From NCBI RefSeq assembly GCF_025452235.1, contig NZ_CP104965.1, positions 1,550,001-1,614,000 of the forward strand: a DNA stretch of 64,000 bases, read 5' to 3'. Made by a program: the position numbers and the translations under genes. Positions 19,923 to 27,598 of this stretch are shown here, in pieces. Each line of letters starts with the position of its first letter. Positions within the stretch are counted from its first letter, which is position 1. Origin of the DNA: Devosia neptuniae. GTDB lineage: Bacteria; Pseudomonadota; Alphaproteobacteria; Rhizobiales; Devosiaceae. A model generated the notes under the pieces. That model worked only from the letters and a program-made list of their open reading frames with translations, was not told where the DNA came from and made no database searches.

Positions 19923-20002
19923 GTGTTTGCTTTGGGCATGATTGCGCGCATAGGTCAGGATTGGCAGAGTGCGGTGATCACGCGCCGGGGGCAGTTGGGA
20001 CG

Positions 20003-20431
20003 ATGATTTCGCAGAAAGCCAAATATGCCTTGCGGGCCTTGGTGTCGCTGGCCCGGGCGGGGCGGGGCGAAACCATGATGATTGGCGAAATCTCCAAGGC
20101 CCAGGCGATCCCCAAGAAGTTTCTGGAGCAGATTCTTTTGGAGCTCAAGCGGGCGGGCTATGTGGCCAGCCGGCGCGGGCGGACCGGGGGCTATGAGCTG
20201 CTGCGGGCGCCCGAGGAGATCCGGTTTGGCGAGGTGTTGCGGCTGATCGATGGGCCGATTGCGCCGCTGCCGTGCCTGTCCAAGATCGCCTATCGCAAAT
20301 GCGAGGATTGCCGGGACGAGGCAAGTTGCGAAATCCGCCATGTGTTTGAGCGGGTGACGTTGGCGACGCGCGCCGTGCTGGATGAGACGACGCTGGCGGA
20401 TTCGCTGCGGCTGGAGGATTTGCCGGTTTGA
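20003..20431 (+). CDS. Rrf2 family transcriptional regulator
   Basis: This 142-residue regulator has the Rrf2 winged helix ('KAKYALRALVSLARAGRGE', 'IPKKFLEQILLELKRAGYV', wing 'SRRGRTGGYELLR'). A cysteine cluster follows with spacing C-x8-C-x2-C-x5-C in 'PCLSKIAYRKCEDCRDEASC', consistent with an iron-sulfur or thiol sensor. The outer spacing (C-x8-C, C-x5-C) resembles RirA, but there is one extra Cys, so RirA identity is not claimed. The start 'MISQKAKYALRAL' is preferred; an upstream in-frame start adds 14 residues. Targets are unknown. A TGA-N9-TCA iron box occurs elsewhere in the window (37961). Confidence 0.87.
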   Translation: MISQKAKYALRALVSLARAGRGETMMIGEISKAQAIPKKFLEQILLELKRAGYVASRRGRTGGYELLRAPEEIRFGEVLRLIDGPIAPLPCLSKIAYRKCEDCRDEASCEIRHVFERVTLATRAVLDETTLADSLRLEDLPV

Positions 20432-20481
20432 ATGAGGGGCTCATTGCCCGGCGTGTTCCCTCAACTGCCCCACCCACGATG

Positions 20482-20558
20482 CTCCCTCGGGCTTGACCCG
20501 AGGGTCTCTCGTGGCTTGTGCCGGGCCGATAATGGCCCTCGGGTCAAGCCCGAGGGAG
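20482..20558. repeat. Intergenic hairpin repeat, family B
   Basis: Two 23-bp arms (20482-20504 and 20536-20558) are perfect inverted complements, built on CCTCGGGCTTGACCCGAGG, which is itself nearly self-complementary. The 31-bp loop contains GTGCCGGGCC. It lies in the gap between the Rrf2 gene and the convergent purU. This resembles the dispersed 'CCTCGGGTCAAGCCCGAGG' repeats of rhizobial-type genomes. Confidence 0.8.
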
Positions 20559-20704
20559 ACGGTGGTTGTTGGGCGATGGTGGTTTACGGCTAATTCGTTA
20601 TCCCGCATCCCTGATGCCATTCGAGCGTAGCTCTCATGGCCTCCTCGCTCAAATCGCTCACGAGGGGGAGGGGGACGACTGTGGTTTTGGGTGTCAGGTA
20701 AGGA

Positions 20705-21559
20705 TTACCCAAACACCACGGTCTTCTTGCCGTTCAGCATGACCCGGTTTTCCAGATGCAGTTTGACGGCGCGGGCGAGGACGCGGCTTTCGATGTCGCG
20801 GCCGGCGGCGACGAGATCGTCGGGGCTCATGGCGTGGGTGACGCGGGCGGTTTCCTGCTCGATGATCGGGCCTTCGTCGAGGTCGGGCGTCACGTAATGG
20901 GCGGTGGCGCCGATGATTTTGACGCCGCGCTCATGGGCCTGGTGATAGGGCTTGGCGCCCTTGAAGCTGGGCAGGAACGAATGATGGATATTGATCACCT
21001 GACCGAACAGGCGGGTGGATAGATTGTCCGACAGCACCTGCATATAGCGCGCGAGGACGACGAGATCGGCGCCCGATTGCTTGATCACGCCAAGCACTTG
21101 CTCTTCCTGGCTCGCCTTGGTGGCGGCGGTGACGGGCAGCAGGTGGAAGGGGATATTTTCCGCCTCGGCCAGCTTTTGGGTCGTGTCGTGATTGGAGACA
21201 ATGGCGGCGACTTCGGCGTCGAGCCAGCCGACCTGAATCTGGTAGAGCAGGTGGCGCAGGGTGTGATCGAATTTGCTGACCATGATGACGATGCGCTTCT
21301 TGCGGGCTTCGTCGACCAGGGCGGTCTTCATCGAGAAGCGCTCGATGGGGGATTTGAGCGCGCGTTCGATGGTCTGGCTGGTGACGCCTTGGGGGGCGGT
21401 GAAAGCCAGGCGCATGAAGAAGCGGTCGGTTTCGCGATCCCAGAACTGATTGGATTCGGCGATATTGGCATTAAGCGCGGCCAGCTCGGTGGTGACGGCG
21501 GCGACGATGCCGGGGCGATCGGCGCAGGACAGGGTCAGGACGAAATTGGCCGTGGTCAT
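20705..21559 (-). CDS. purU: Formyltetrahydrofolate deformylase
   Basis: This 284-residue enzyme hydrolyses 10-formyl-tetrahydrofolate to formate and tetrahydrofolate, balancing one-carbon pools and feeding PurT. An N-terminal ACT domain (about 1-80, 'VLTLSCADRPGIVAAVTTEL') precedes a formyltransferase-like catalytic domain. That domain holds 'SKFDHTLRHLLYQIQVGWL', the catalytic region 'VINIHHSFLPSFKGAKPYHQ' (Asn, His) and 'TAHYVTPDLDEGPIIEQE' (Asp). Length and motifs are typical. It lies downstream of the pot operon terminator, so it probably has its own promoter in the roughly 60 bp between. Confidence 0.95.
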   Translation of the reverse strand: MTTANFVLTLSCADRPGIVAAVTTELAALNANIAESNQFWDRETDRFFMRLAFTAPQGVTSQTIERALKSPIERFSMKTALVDEARKKRIVIMVSKFDHTLRHLLYQIQVGWLDAEVAAIVSNHDTTQKLAEAENIPFHLLPVTAATKASQEEQVLGVIKQSGADLVVLARYMQVLSDNLSTRLFGQVINIHHSFLPSFKGAKPYHQAHERGVKIIGATAHYVTPDLDEGPIIEQETARVTHAMSPDDLVAAGRDIESRVLARAVKLHLENRVMLNGKKTVVFG

Positions 21560-21620
21560 GGAAGCCTCGAAATTATCTTGCCAGCGGTATCAATGGCTTG
21601 GGCCGCTCCGTCAAGTCGGC

Positions 21621-21653
21621 AATAAAAAGGGCCGCCCGAAACGGACGGCCCTT
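21621..21653 (-). terminator. Intrinsic terminator after the pot operon / small ORF
   Basis: Minus-strand reading gives an 8-bp stem AAGGGCCG...CGGCCCTT with a further inner 3-bp pairing, followed by TTTTTATTG. The uridine run is on the minus strand only, so it ends transcripts coming from potI and the small ORF at 21692-21766, before purU. Confidence 0.85.
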
Positions 21654-21691
21654 CCTGAGTATATAGGCCCCAAGTGCCTTGAAGGATTGTG

Positions 21692-21766
21692 CTAGCCGAG
21701 GCTTACCTCCGTAGCTTGCACCGAAAATCCAAGACCTGCTTCGAGAACCTTAATCTCAATCGACAC
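21692..21766 (-). CDS. Candidate 24-residue small protein with an exceptionally strong Shine-Dalgarno
   Basis: A 25-codon minus-strand ORF starts with GTG and ends with TAG. The leader AAGGAGGTGATCCAG is complementary over 15 bases to the 16S rRNA 3' tail. The AAGGAGG core sits 7 bases from the GTG, which is ideal. The peptide begins M(V)SIEIKVLEAG, continues with GLGFSVQATEVS, and has no Cys, Tyr, Trp or His. A strong terminator begins about 40 bp after its stop. There is no recognised family. It might be a small protein, a RiPP-like precursor without visible partner enzymes, or a translated regulatory leader. The ORF is seen directly; that it is expressed is inference. Confidence 0.5.
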   Translation of the reverse strand: MSIEIKVLEAGLGFSVQATEVSLG

Positions 21767-21807
21767 TGGATCACCTCCTTCACGTTGGTTGAACATGATG
21801 CCAGCAT

Positions 21808-21828
21808 GACAGATTTTTTCGATCTGTC
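21808..21828. promoter_or_regulatory. Inverted repeat upstream of the small ORF
   Basis: A perfect 7-bp inverted repeat (GACAGAT, 7-base AT-rich spacer, ATCTGTC) lies 42 bp upstream of the small ORF start and 41 bp after the potI stop. It may be an operator or an RNA hairpin. It lacks a U-run after the stem, so it is not a typical terminator. Confidence 0.4.
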
Positions 21829-21868
21829 CAGTCGATCACAATTTGTCGCAGCGAAGCGGTTTTGGCCG

Positions 21869-22678
21869 TTACGCCCGCGCCTTTTTGGGGCGGGCGCGCA
21901 ATTGCAACAGGGTGGCGGCGAAGACGCCCAGGGCGACGATGCCAATGATGATGGTGGCCAAAGCATTCACGTCCGGCGAGACGCCCAGCTTCACCTTACT
22001 GAAGATCACCATGGGCAGGGTGGAGGAGCCGGGGCCGGAAACGAAGCTGGCAATGACCAGATCGTCGAGCGAGAGGGTGAAGGCCAGCAGCCAGCCCGAA
22101 ACCAGAGCCGGGGCAATGATGGGCAGGGTAATGTCGAAGAACACCCGGAGCGGGGTGGCGCCCAGATCCATAGCGGCTTCTTCAAGGCTGAGATCGAAAT
22201 CGGCCAGACGGGACTGCACCACGACGCAGACATAGGCCATGCAGAAGGTGGAATGGGCGATGATGATGGTGACGATGCCGCGTCCGGCGGGCCAGCCCAA
22301 AGTGCCTTCCATGGCCACAAAGAGCAGCAGGAGCGCGAGGCCCGTGATCACGTCGGGCATGACCAGGGGCGCCGAGACGGTGCCGGCCAGCACGGTGCGG
22401 CCACGGAATTTGCGGAAGCGCACGAGGGCGACGGCGGCCAGCGTGCCCAATACCAGGGCGATGGAGGCGCTGAAAAAGGCGATCTGCAGGCTCAGCCATG
22501 CGGCGCCGAGCATTTGCGGATCGGCAAACAGCTCGCCATACCATTTAGTGGAGAAGCCGCCCCAGACGGTGACGAGCTTGCTTTCGTTGAACGAGAAGAC
22601 GACCAGCGACATGATGGGCGCATAGAGGAAGGCAAAGCCGAGCGTTGCCGTGATGGGCAGGAACCAGCCGCGACGCAT
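21869..22678 (-). CDS. potI: Putrescine/spermidine ABC transporter permease (PotI-like)
   Basis: This 269-residue inner-membrane permease has about six hydrophobic helices. The EAA loop that contacts the ATPase reads 'SLEEAAMDLGATPLRVFFDI', followed by 'LPIIAPALVSGWLLAFTLSLDD'. The N-terminus 'LYAPIMSLVVFSFNESK' is typical of PotC/PotI. The start codon overlaps the potH stop by one base (TAATG), so the genes are coupled. It is the last classical gene of potF-potG-potH-potI, read on the minus strand. Confidence 0.92.
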   Translation of the reverse strand: MRRGWFLPITATLGFAFLYAPIMSLVVFSFNESKLVTVWGGFSTKWYGELFADPQMLGAAWLSLQIAFFSASIALVLGTLAAVALVRFRKFRGRTVLAGTVSAPLVMPDVITGLALLLLFVAMEGTLGWPAGRGIVTIIIAHSTFCMAYVCVVVQSRLADFDLSLEEAAMDLGATPLRVFFDITLPIIAPALVSGWLLAFTLSLDDLVIASFVSGPGSSTLPMVIFSKVKLGVSPDVNALATIIIGIVALGVFAATLLQLRARPKKARA

Positions 22679-23640
22679 TACTTGTTCCTCTCATTGTCTT
22701 GCACCGCATCCTGCGCCTTTTGCAGCAGCATGATGGGGATGACGACCACAACCAGCATGGCGATGGCGACGGCTGCCGCGCGGGGCCAATTGGTATTGGC
22801 AAAGAACTCGTCCCACAGCACCCGGCCGATCATCAACGTGCTGGGTCCGCCCAATAGCGAAGGGATGACGAATTCGCCGATGGCGGGGATGAAGACCAGC
22901 ATGGAGCCGGCAATAATGCCGGGCATGGAGAGAGGCAGGGTGATGGACAAGAAGGTGCGGACGGGGCGCGCGCCCAGATCCGCCGAAGCCTCGAGCAGGG
23001 CGCCGTCGAGCTTCACCAAATTGGTATAGAGCGGCAGGATCATGAAGGGCAAATAGGTGTAGACGATGCCGACATAGACGGCGAAATCGGTCTGCATCAT
23101 CACCACAGGCGGGATGCCGAACAGGCCGAGGAAATTGTTGATCACGCCATTGCCGCGCATGAAGCCGGTCAGCGCGTAGACGCGCAGCAGGAACGAGGTC
23201 CAGAACGGCAGGATGACCAGCATGAGCAGGATATTGCGCCAGCGATCGGGCGCGCGGGCAATGGCATAGGCCATGGGGTAGCCGATCAAGAGGGTAATGA
23301 CCGTCGAGATGAAGGCGATCTTGATCGAGCTGAGATAGGCCGCGACATAGAGATTGTCGGTGAAGAGGCGCAGGTAATTGGAGAGGTGCAGCGTGAGTTG
23401 CACCGTGCCTTCGTCGGTGGTGAGCAGGGGCGTATAGGGCGGGCGGCCGAATTGCTTGACCGAGAGCGAAATACCGAACACGACCAGCAGCGGCACGAGG
23501 AAGAACACGGTGAGCCAGATGGCGGGCGCGGCAATGACCAGCGCGCGACCGGAGAGGCCAATGGCTTTGAGGCCGCGCTCGAACAGGGTCCAGGGCCGGC
23601 GGCGCGGTGGCGGCGGGGAATCGGTGTCGAAGCTAGACAT
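22678..23640 (-). CDS. potH: Putrescine/spermidine ABC transporter permease (PotH-like)
   Basis: This 320-residue permease has an extended cytosolic N-terminus rich in Pro and Arg ('SPPPPRRRPWTLFERGLKAI'), six membrane segments and an EAA loop in 'LLEASADLGARPVRTFLSI'. Periplasmic loops are large, as in PotB/PotH. The start at 'MSSFDTDS' follows GAGGAG; an upstream in-frame start six residues earlier is possible. It is coupled to potI. A 134-bp hairpin repeat (23653-23786) separates it from potG. Confidence 0.92.
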   Translation of the reverse strand: MSSFDTDSPPPPRRRPWTLFERGLKAIGLSGRALVIAAPAIWLTVFFLVPLLVVFGISLSVKQFGRPPYTPLLTTDEGTVQLTLHLSNYLRLFTDNLYVAAYLSSIKIAFISTVITLLIGYPMAYAIARAPDRWRNILLMLVILPFWTSFLLRVYALTGFMRGNGVINNFLGLFGIPPVVMMQTDFAVYVGIVYTYLPFMILPLYTNLVKLDGALLEASADLGARPVRTFLSITLPLSMPGIIAGSMLVFIPAIGEFVIPSLLGGPSTLMIGRVLWDEFFANTNWPRAAAVAIAMLVVVVIPIMLLQKAQDAVQDNERNK

Positions 23641-23652
23641 GGGTGTGCTCCT

Positions 23653-23786
23653 CTTCACCTCTCCCCCAGGGGGAGAGGTCGACCGCCTTTGGTCGGGTGA
23701 GGGGGCCTTTTCCTGACCCGGCGCGAGGGGAAGGCCCCCTCACCCGGCGCTGCACGCCGACCTCTCCCCCGAAGGGAGAGGTGAAG
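23653..23786. repeat. Intergenic hairpin repeat, family C, inside the pot operon
   Basis: Outer 13-bp arms (CTTCACCTCTCCC and its complement) enclose further paired segments, including GGTGAGGGGGCC with GGCCCCCTCACC. The whole 134 bp can fold into one long stem with side hairpins. It lies between potG and potH, so the pot mRNA should contain it. A short relative is at 58969-58987. Confidence 0.82.
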
Positions 23787-23808
23787 GAAGCCGTCTTTGC
23801 TGCGCTGC

Positions 23809-24957
23809 TCATACCGTCAGCACCGAGCCGGAGCTGTCGCCCCAGGTGAGGTAGACAGTCTCGTCCCAGGTGATGGAATCGGGATTGCCGCGGACGGTGT
23901 TGGTCTGGGTGACACGCAGGCGTTTGCCGCTTTCAAGCAGGATCTGGTAGACGCTCATATCGCCTAGATAGCCGATTTCCTCGACCATGCCCTTGGTGAC
24001 ATTGGCATCGAAGGGCGCGTCGGGTTTTTCGCGACTGAGATGGACCTTTTCGGGGCGGATGGCCCACCATAGAATCTGGTCGGGGGCGCAATCGACGCCG
24101 TGGCCCACATAGATATCGCAGCCCAATTCGGCCGAGCGGATGCGCACATGGCCGGGTTCGTCTTCGGTGACGACGCCTTCCACCATATTGACCGAGCCGA
24201 TGAAGCCGGCGACGAATTTGGAATTGGGGAATTCATAAATGTCGGTGGGCTCGCCGATCATGGCGATTTCGCCCTGGTTCATCACCCCGATGCGGGTGGC
24301 GAGGCTCATCGCCTCTTCCTGATCGTGAGTGACCACGATGAAGGTAACGCCGAGGGTTTCCTGGATCTTGACCAGCTCGAACTGGGTTTCCTCGCGCAGC
24401 TTCTTGTCGAGCGCGCCGAGCGGTTCGTCGAGCAGCAAAAGTTTTGGTCGCTTGGCAAGGGCGCGGGCGAGGGCGACGCGCTGGCGCTGGCCGCCCGAAA
24501 GCTGGTGCGGCTTGCGCTTGCCATAGTCCTGCAGCTTGACCAAGGTCAGCAGCTCGGCGACGCGGTCGGCGATTTCGGCAGGAGGCAGATGATCGCGCTT
24601 GAGGCCATAGGCGATGTTTTGCTCGACATTCATATGCGGGAACAGCGCATAGGACTGGAACATCATATTGATGGGGCGATTGTAGGGGGCGACCCCGGTC
24701 ATATCCTGGCCGTCGATTTCGATGGTGCCCGAAGTGGGCTCCTCAAAGCCGGCCAGCATGCGCAGCAGAGTGGACTTGCCCGAGCCCGAACCGCCGAGCA
24801 GGCAGAAGAGTTCGGATTTGTAGATATCGAGCGAGACGTCGGAAACGGCGGCAACGTCGCCGAATTTCTTGGTGACGTTCTTGATGCGCACGAAGGGTTT
24901 TGCGCTGGGGTCGCGCCACGGACGCGTGTCGATAGCCAATTGGGGCTTTTTAGCCAT
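23809..24957 (-). CDS. potG: Putrescine/spermidine ABC transporter ATP-binding protein (PotG-like)
   Basis: This 382-residue ATPase has Walker A in 'LLGGSGSGKSTLLRMLAG' (about residue 51), Q-loop 'MMFQSYALFPHMN', signature 'LSGGQRQRVALARALAKRP', Walker B 'LLLLDEPLGALD' and the switch His in 'IVVTHDQEEA'. A C-terminal TOBE/MOP regulatory domain follows ('WAIRPEKVHLS'). The family norm is 370-380 residues. The ATG at 24957 is preferred to an in-frame TTG at 24972. Hairpin repeats lie both upstream (24986-25065) and downstream (23653-23786). Confidence 0.93.
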   Translation of the reverse strand: MAKKPQLAIDTRPWRDPSAKPFVRIKNVTKKFGDVAAVSDVSLDIYKSELFCLLGGSGSGKSTLLRMLAGFEEPTSGTIEIDGQDMTGVAPYNRPINMMFQSYALFPHMNVEQNIAYGLKRDHLPPAEIADRVAELLTLVKLQDYGKRKPHQLSGGQRQRVALARALAKRPKLLLLDEPLGALDKKLREETQFELVKIQETLGVTFIVVTHDQEEAMSLATRIGVMNQGEIAMIGEPTDIYEFPNSKFVAGFIGSVNMVEGVVTEDEPGHVRIRSAELGCDIYVGHGVDCAPDQILWWAIRPEKVHLSREKPDAPFDANVTKGMVEEIGYLGDMSVYQILLESGKRLRVTQTNTVRGNPDSITWDETVYLTWGDSSGSVLTV

Positions 24958-24985
24958 GTCGGTCCCTAGCAATCCTATCAGTAGA

Positions 24986-25065
24986 CCTCATCCTGAGCCC
25001 GTCGAAGGACGAGGTCGTGACTGGATGGTGCCACGCCCTCGTGGTTCGACAGGCTCACCATGAGG
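24986..25065. repeat. Intergenic hairpin repeat, family D, inside the pot operon
   Basis: Two 29-bp imperfect arms (24986-25014 and 25037-25065) have the pattern CCTCATCCTGAGCCCGTCGA against its complement, with four mismatches. It belongs to a repeat type widespread in rhizobial-type genomes (CCTCATCCTGAGCCTGTCGA). It lies between potF and potG. Confidence 0.82.
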
Positions 25066-25115
25066 GCTATTGGTGGGTCAAAGTTGGAAGGGGCGGCTGG
25101 TGCCGCCCCTTGGTG

Positions 25116-26207
25116 TTACTGGCCGGTTTTGATGCGGGTCCAGGTGCGGGTCAAGGTTTCTTCGAATTCAGGCGTATGCGCCTTCATGACGAAGGCTTTG
25201 GCGATGGTTTCGGCCGGCGGGTAGATGCCGGGATTGTTCTTGACGTCGTCGTTGACGAACTCGGTCGCCTTGAGGTTCGGATTGGCATAGAAAACGTAAT
25301 TGGTGATCGCTGCCACGACCTGGGGTTCAAGAATGTAATTGATGAACTTGTGGGCGTTATCCGGGTGCGGCGCGTCAGCCGGGATGGCGAGGAAGTCGAA
25401 CAGGGTCGCGGCGCCTTCCTTGGGGATGACGTAGCGGACTTCGACGGGCGTTGCGGCATTGGCGCCGGCATCGATCGACTGGAAGATATCGCCCGAATAG
25501 CCCAGGGCCACGCAGGTTTCGCCATTGCCCAGATCGTCAATATACTGGGACGAGTGGAAGTAGCGGATATAGGGCTTGATGCTGGTCAGCAGCGCTTCGG
25601 CCTTGGCCAGGTCGTCTGCGCTTTCCGAATTGGGGTCGAGGCCCAGATAATTGAGCGCGATGCCGGTGACTTCGGACGGGCTATCGAGCAGGCTGATGCC
25701 ACAGGCGGCCAGCTTTTCGGCATATTCGGGCTTGAAGATCAGGTCCCAGCTGTCGGTCGGGGCGTCGGCGCCCAGAATTTCGGTGACCTTGGCGACATTG
25801 TAGCCATAGCCGATCGTGTTGATCATATAGGGCACGGCATGGGCATTGTCGGGGTCCTGCTCGGCGGCAGTCGTCATCACCGCAGGATCGAGATTGCTGA
25901 GGTTAGGCAGCTTGGATTTGTCGAGCTCAAGGATCAGGCCGGCCTGGATCTGGCGCTCGAGGAAATTGCCCGAGGGCACCACGATGTCGTAGCCCGAATT
26001 GCCGGCCAGCAGCTTGGCGTCGACGATCTCGTTATTGTCGTAGACGTCGTAATTCACCTTGATGCCGGTTTCGGCCTCGAAATTGGCGATGGTGTCTTCG
26101 GCAATATAGTCGGACCAATTGTAGACGTTGAGAACGGCTTCTTCCTGGGCCAGGGCCGGGGAGGCCACCATGAGTGCCCCCAAGGCAAGTGCGAGCGTCT
26201 TGTTCAT
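25116..26207 (-). CDS. potF: Polyamine ABC transporter periplasmic binding protein (PotF-like)
   Basis: This 363-residue secreted protein has a signal peptide 'MNKTLALALGALMVASPALA' cleaved before QEE. The mature protein starts with 'VLNVYNWSDYIAEDTIANFE', the hallmark of PotD/PotF, and has 'YDVYDNNEIVDAKLLAGNSG' and 'YDIVVPSGNFLERQI'. It captures putrescine or spermidine in the periplasm and delivers it to PotHI, energised by PotG. The start at 26207 is preferred because the 19 upstream in-frame residues would spoil the signal peptide. It is first in the operon, as usual. Confidence 0.94.
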   Translation of the reverse strand: MNKTLALALGALMVASPALAQEEAVLNVYNWSDYIAEDTIANFEAETGIKVNYDVYDNNEIVDAKLLAGNSGYDIVVPSGNFLERQIQAGLILELDKSKLPNLSNLDPAVMTTAAEQDPDNAHAVPYMINTIGYGYNVAKVTEILGADAPTDSWDLIFKPEYAEKLAACGISLLDSPSEVTGIALNYLGLDPNSESADDLAKAEALLTSIKPYIRYFHSSQYIDDLGNGETCVALGYSGDIFQSIDAGANAATPVEVRYVIPKEGAATLFDFLAIPADAPHPDNAHKFINYILEPQVVAAITNYVFYANPNLKATEFVNDDVKNNPGIYPPAETIAKAFVMKAHTPEFEETLTRTWTRIKTGQ

Positions 26208-26650
26208 CTGCGGTGAGCTCCTGTATTTTTGGTTTTTGGTCTGTTCTGGTTTTGCCATGCCCAAGGCGCGGCAAGCTTTTTGTCACGCCTGGGGCGTGTG
26301 GCTGCGCGGGGTCATCTGGGAGACCCCGATGCGCAAGCGGAAAACGGAACGGCATATATGCGGAAAGAGCGCTGAAAAGCGCTGGCGGACTTGGCTGTGC
26401 TGGGCCCGGAGCGGGGCGCGTATCGATCGGCGCCAGAGGCGCAATCAACAATGATCGTCTGCAGCGAAGTGCCCTTTCCCGCTGGATTTATGAGGGCAAC
26501 CTAGAGCCAAATTACAGGAGCGACAAGCGGTTTTGCCCCGTCTTTCCGCGTTGTTTTGCCGGGGGTTGACGCCCCGGCGTCTGGCGGCGCACAACCCCGG
26601 GCAACAGGCGCCCGCAGGCGGCGCAGATCGACGCAGTACGGAGGCCGCTC
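26208..26650. other. Intergenic region between divergent potF and psuG
   Basis: About 440 bp with no supportable gene. It should hold the divergent promoters for potF (minus) and psuG (plus). The psuG start is preceded by ACGGAGG. Weak GC-rich palindromes occur near 26565 (GACGCCCCGGCGTC), but no convincing operator, riboswitch or repeat family member was seen. Confidence 0.6.
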
Positions 26651-27598
26651 ATGAGCGCCAAGGCTTATCTTTCCATCAGTGCAGACGTGAAGGCCGCGCT
26701 CAAGGCCGGCAAGGCCGTGGTGGCGCTGGAATCCACCATCATCACCCATGGCATGCCCTATCCGCAGAACCTGGAAATGGCCAAGAATGTGGAAGCGGTG
26801 GTGCGGGCGCATGGCGCGGTGCCGGCCACCATTGCCATCATGGACGGGCGGTTCTGCGTGGGTGTTTCGGGGGAAGACCTGGAGCGGCTGGCGCTGGAAG
26901 GCGGCAAGGCCGCCAAGGCGAGCCGGCGCGATGTATCTTCGCTCCTCGTCAAGGGCGCGATTGCCGGCACGACGGTGGCCACCACGATGCAGATTGCGGC
27001 GCTGGCGGGCATTCATGTGTTTGCCACCGGCGGCATTGGCGGGGTGCATCGCGGCGCCGAGGACACGTTCGATATTTCGGCTGATCTTGAGGAATTGAGC
27101 CGCACGCCGGTGGCGGTCATCTGCGCGGGGGCCAAGTCGATCCTCGATATCGCCAAGACGCTCGAAGTGCTCGAGACCAATGGCGTGCCGGTGATCGGCT
27201 ATGGCACGGATGAATTCCCCGCCTTCTGGGCGCGCAAGAGCGGGCACAAGGTGGATCACCGTTTCGACAATGTCGGGGACATTGCCAAGGTGGTCGGCAT
27301 GCAGACCGATCTGGGCATGGGCGGCGTGTTGATCGCCAATCCGATCCCCGAGGCCGATGAGCTCGATGCGGCCTCGATCGAGGCGCGGATTGCCGAGGCC
27401 ATTCGCGGCGCCGAGGCCGAGGGCGTGAGCCGCAAGGAGCTGACGCCATTCCTGCTCAAGCGCATTTTCGAATTGACCGAGGGCAAGTCGCTGGTGGCCA
27501 ATATTGCGCTGGTCGAGAACAATGCCAAGGTCGCGGCGCAGATCGCGGTGGCGCTGGCAGCGCGTGAAGTTCCCCAGCCGGGCCTGCGCCGCGCATGA
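26651..27598 (+). CDS. psuG: Pseudouridine-5'-phosphate glycosidase
   Basis: This 315-residue enzyme splits pseudouridine 5'-phosphate into uracil and ribose 5-phosphate. Family blocks are clear: 'VALESTIITHGMPYPQN' with the catalytic Glu27, 'SRRDVSSLLVKGAIAGTTVA' with the substrate-lysine region, 'VFATGGIGGVHRGAEDTFDI', 'VICAGAKSILDI' and 'VIGYGTDEFPAFW'. The length fits the family (about 310). It overlaps the kinase gene downstream by ATGA, so the pair makes a pseudouridine salvage operon. Confidence 0.95.
   Translation: MSAKAYLSISADVKAALKAGKAVVALESTIITHGMPYPQNLEMAKNVEAVVRAHGAVPATIAIMDGRFCVGVSGEDLERLALEGGKAAKASRRDVSSLLVKGAIAGTTVATTMQIAALAGIHVFATGGIGGVHRGAEDTFDISADLEELSRTPVAVICAGAKSILDIAKTLEVLETNGVPVIGYGTDEFPAFWARKSGHKVDHRFDNVGDIAKVVGMQTDLGMGGVLIANPIPEADELDAASIEARIAEAIRGAEAEGVSRKELTPFLLKRIFELTEGKSLVANIALVENNAKVAAQIAVALAAREVPQPGLRRA

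Noticed and set aside
21692..21766. The small ORF as a PqqA-type precursor
   Set aside because: It lacks the Glu-x3-Tyr core and no pqq genes are nearby.
21764..21780. Plus-strand match to the 3' end of 16S rRNA (CTGGATCACCTCCTT)
   Set aside because: The match does not extend upstream into 16S sequence, so it is the complement of a strong Shine-Dalgarno, not an rRNA fragment.
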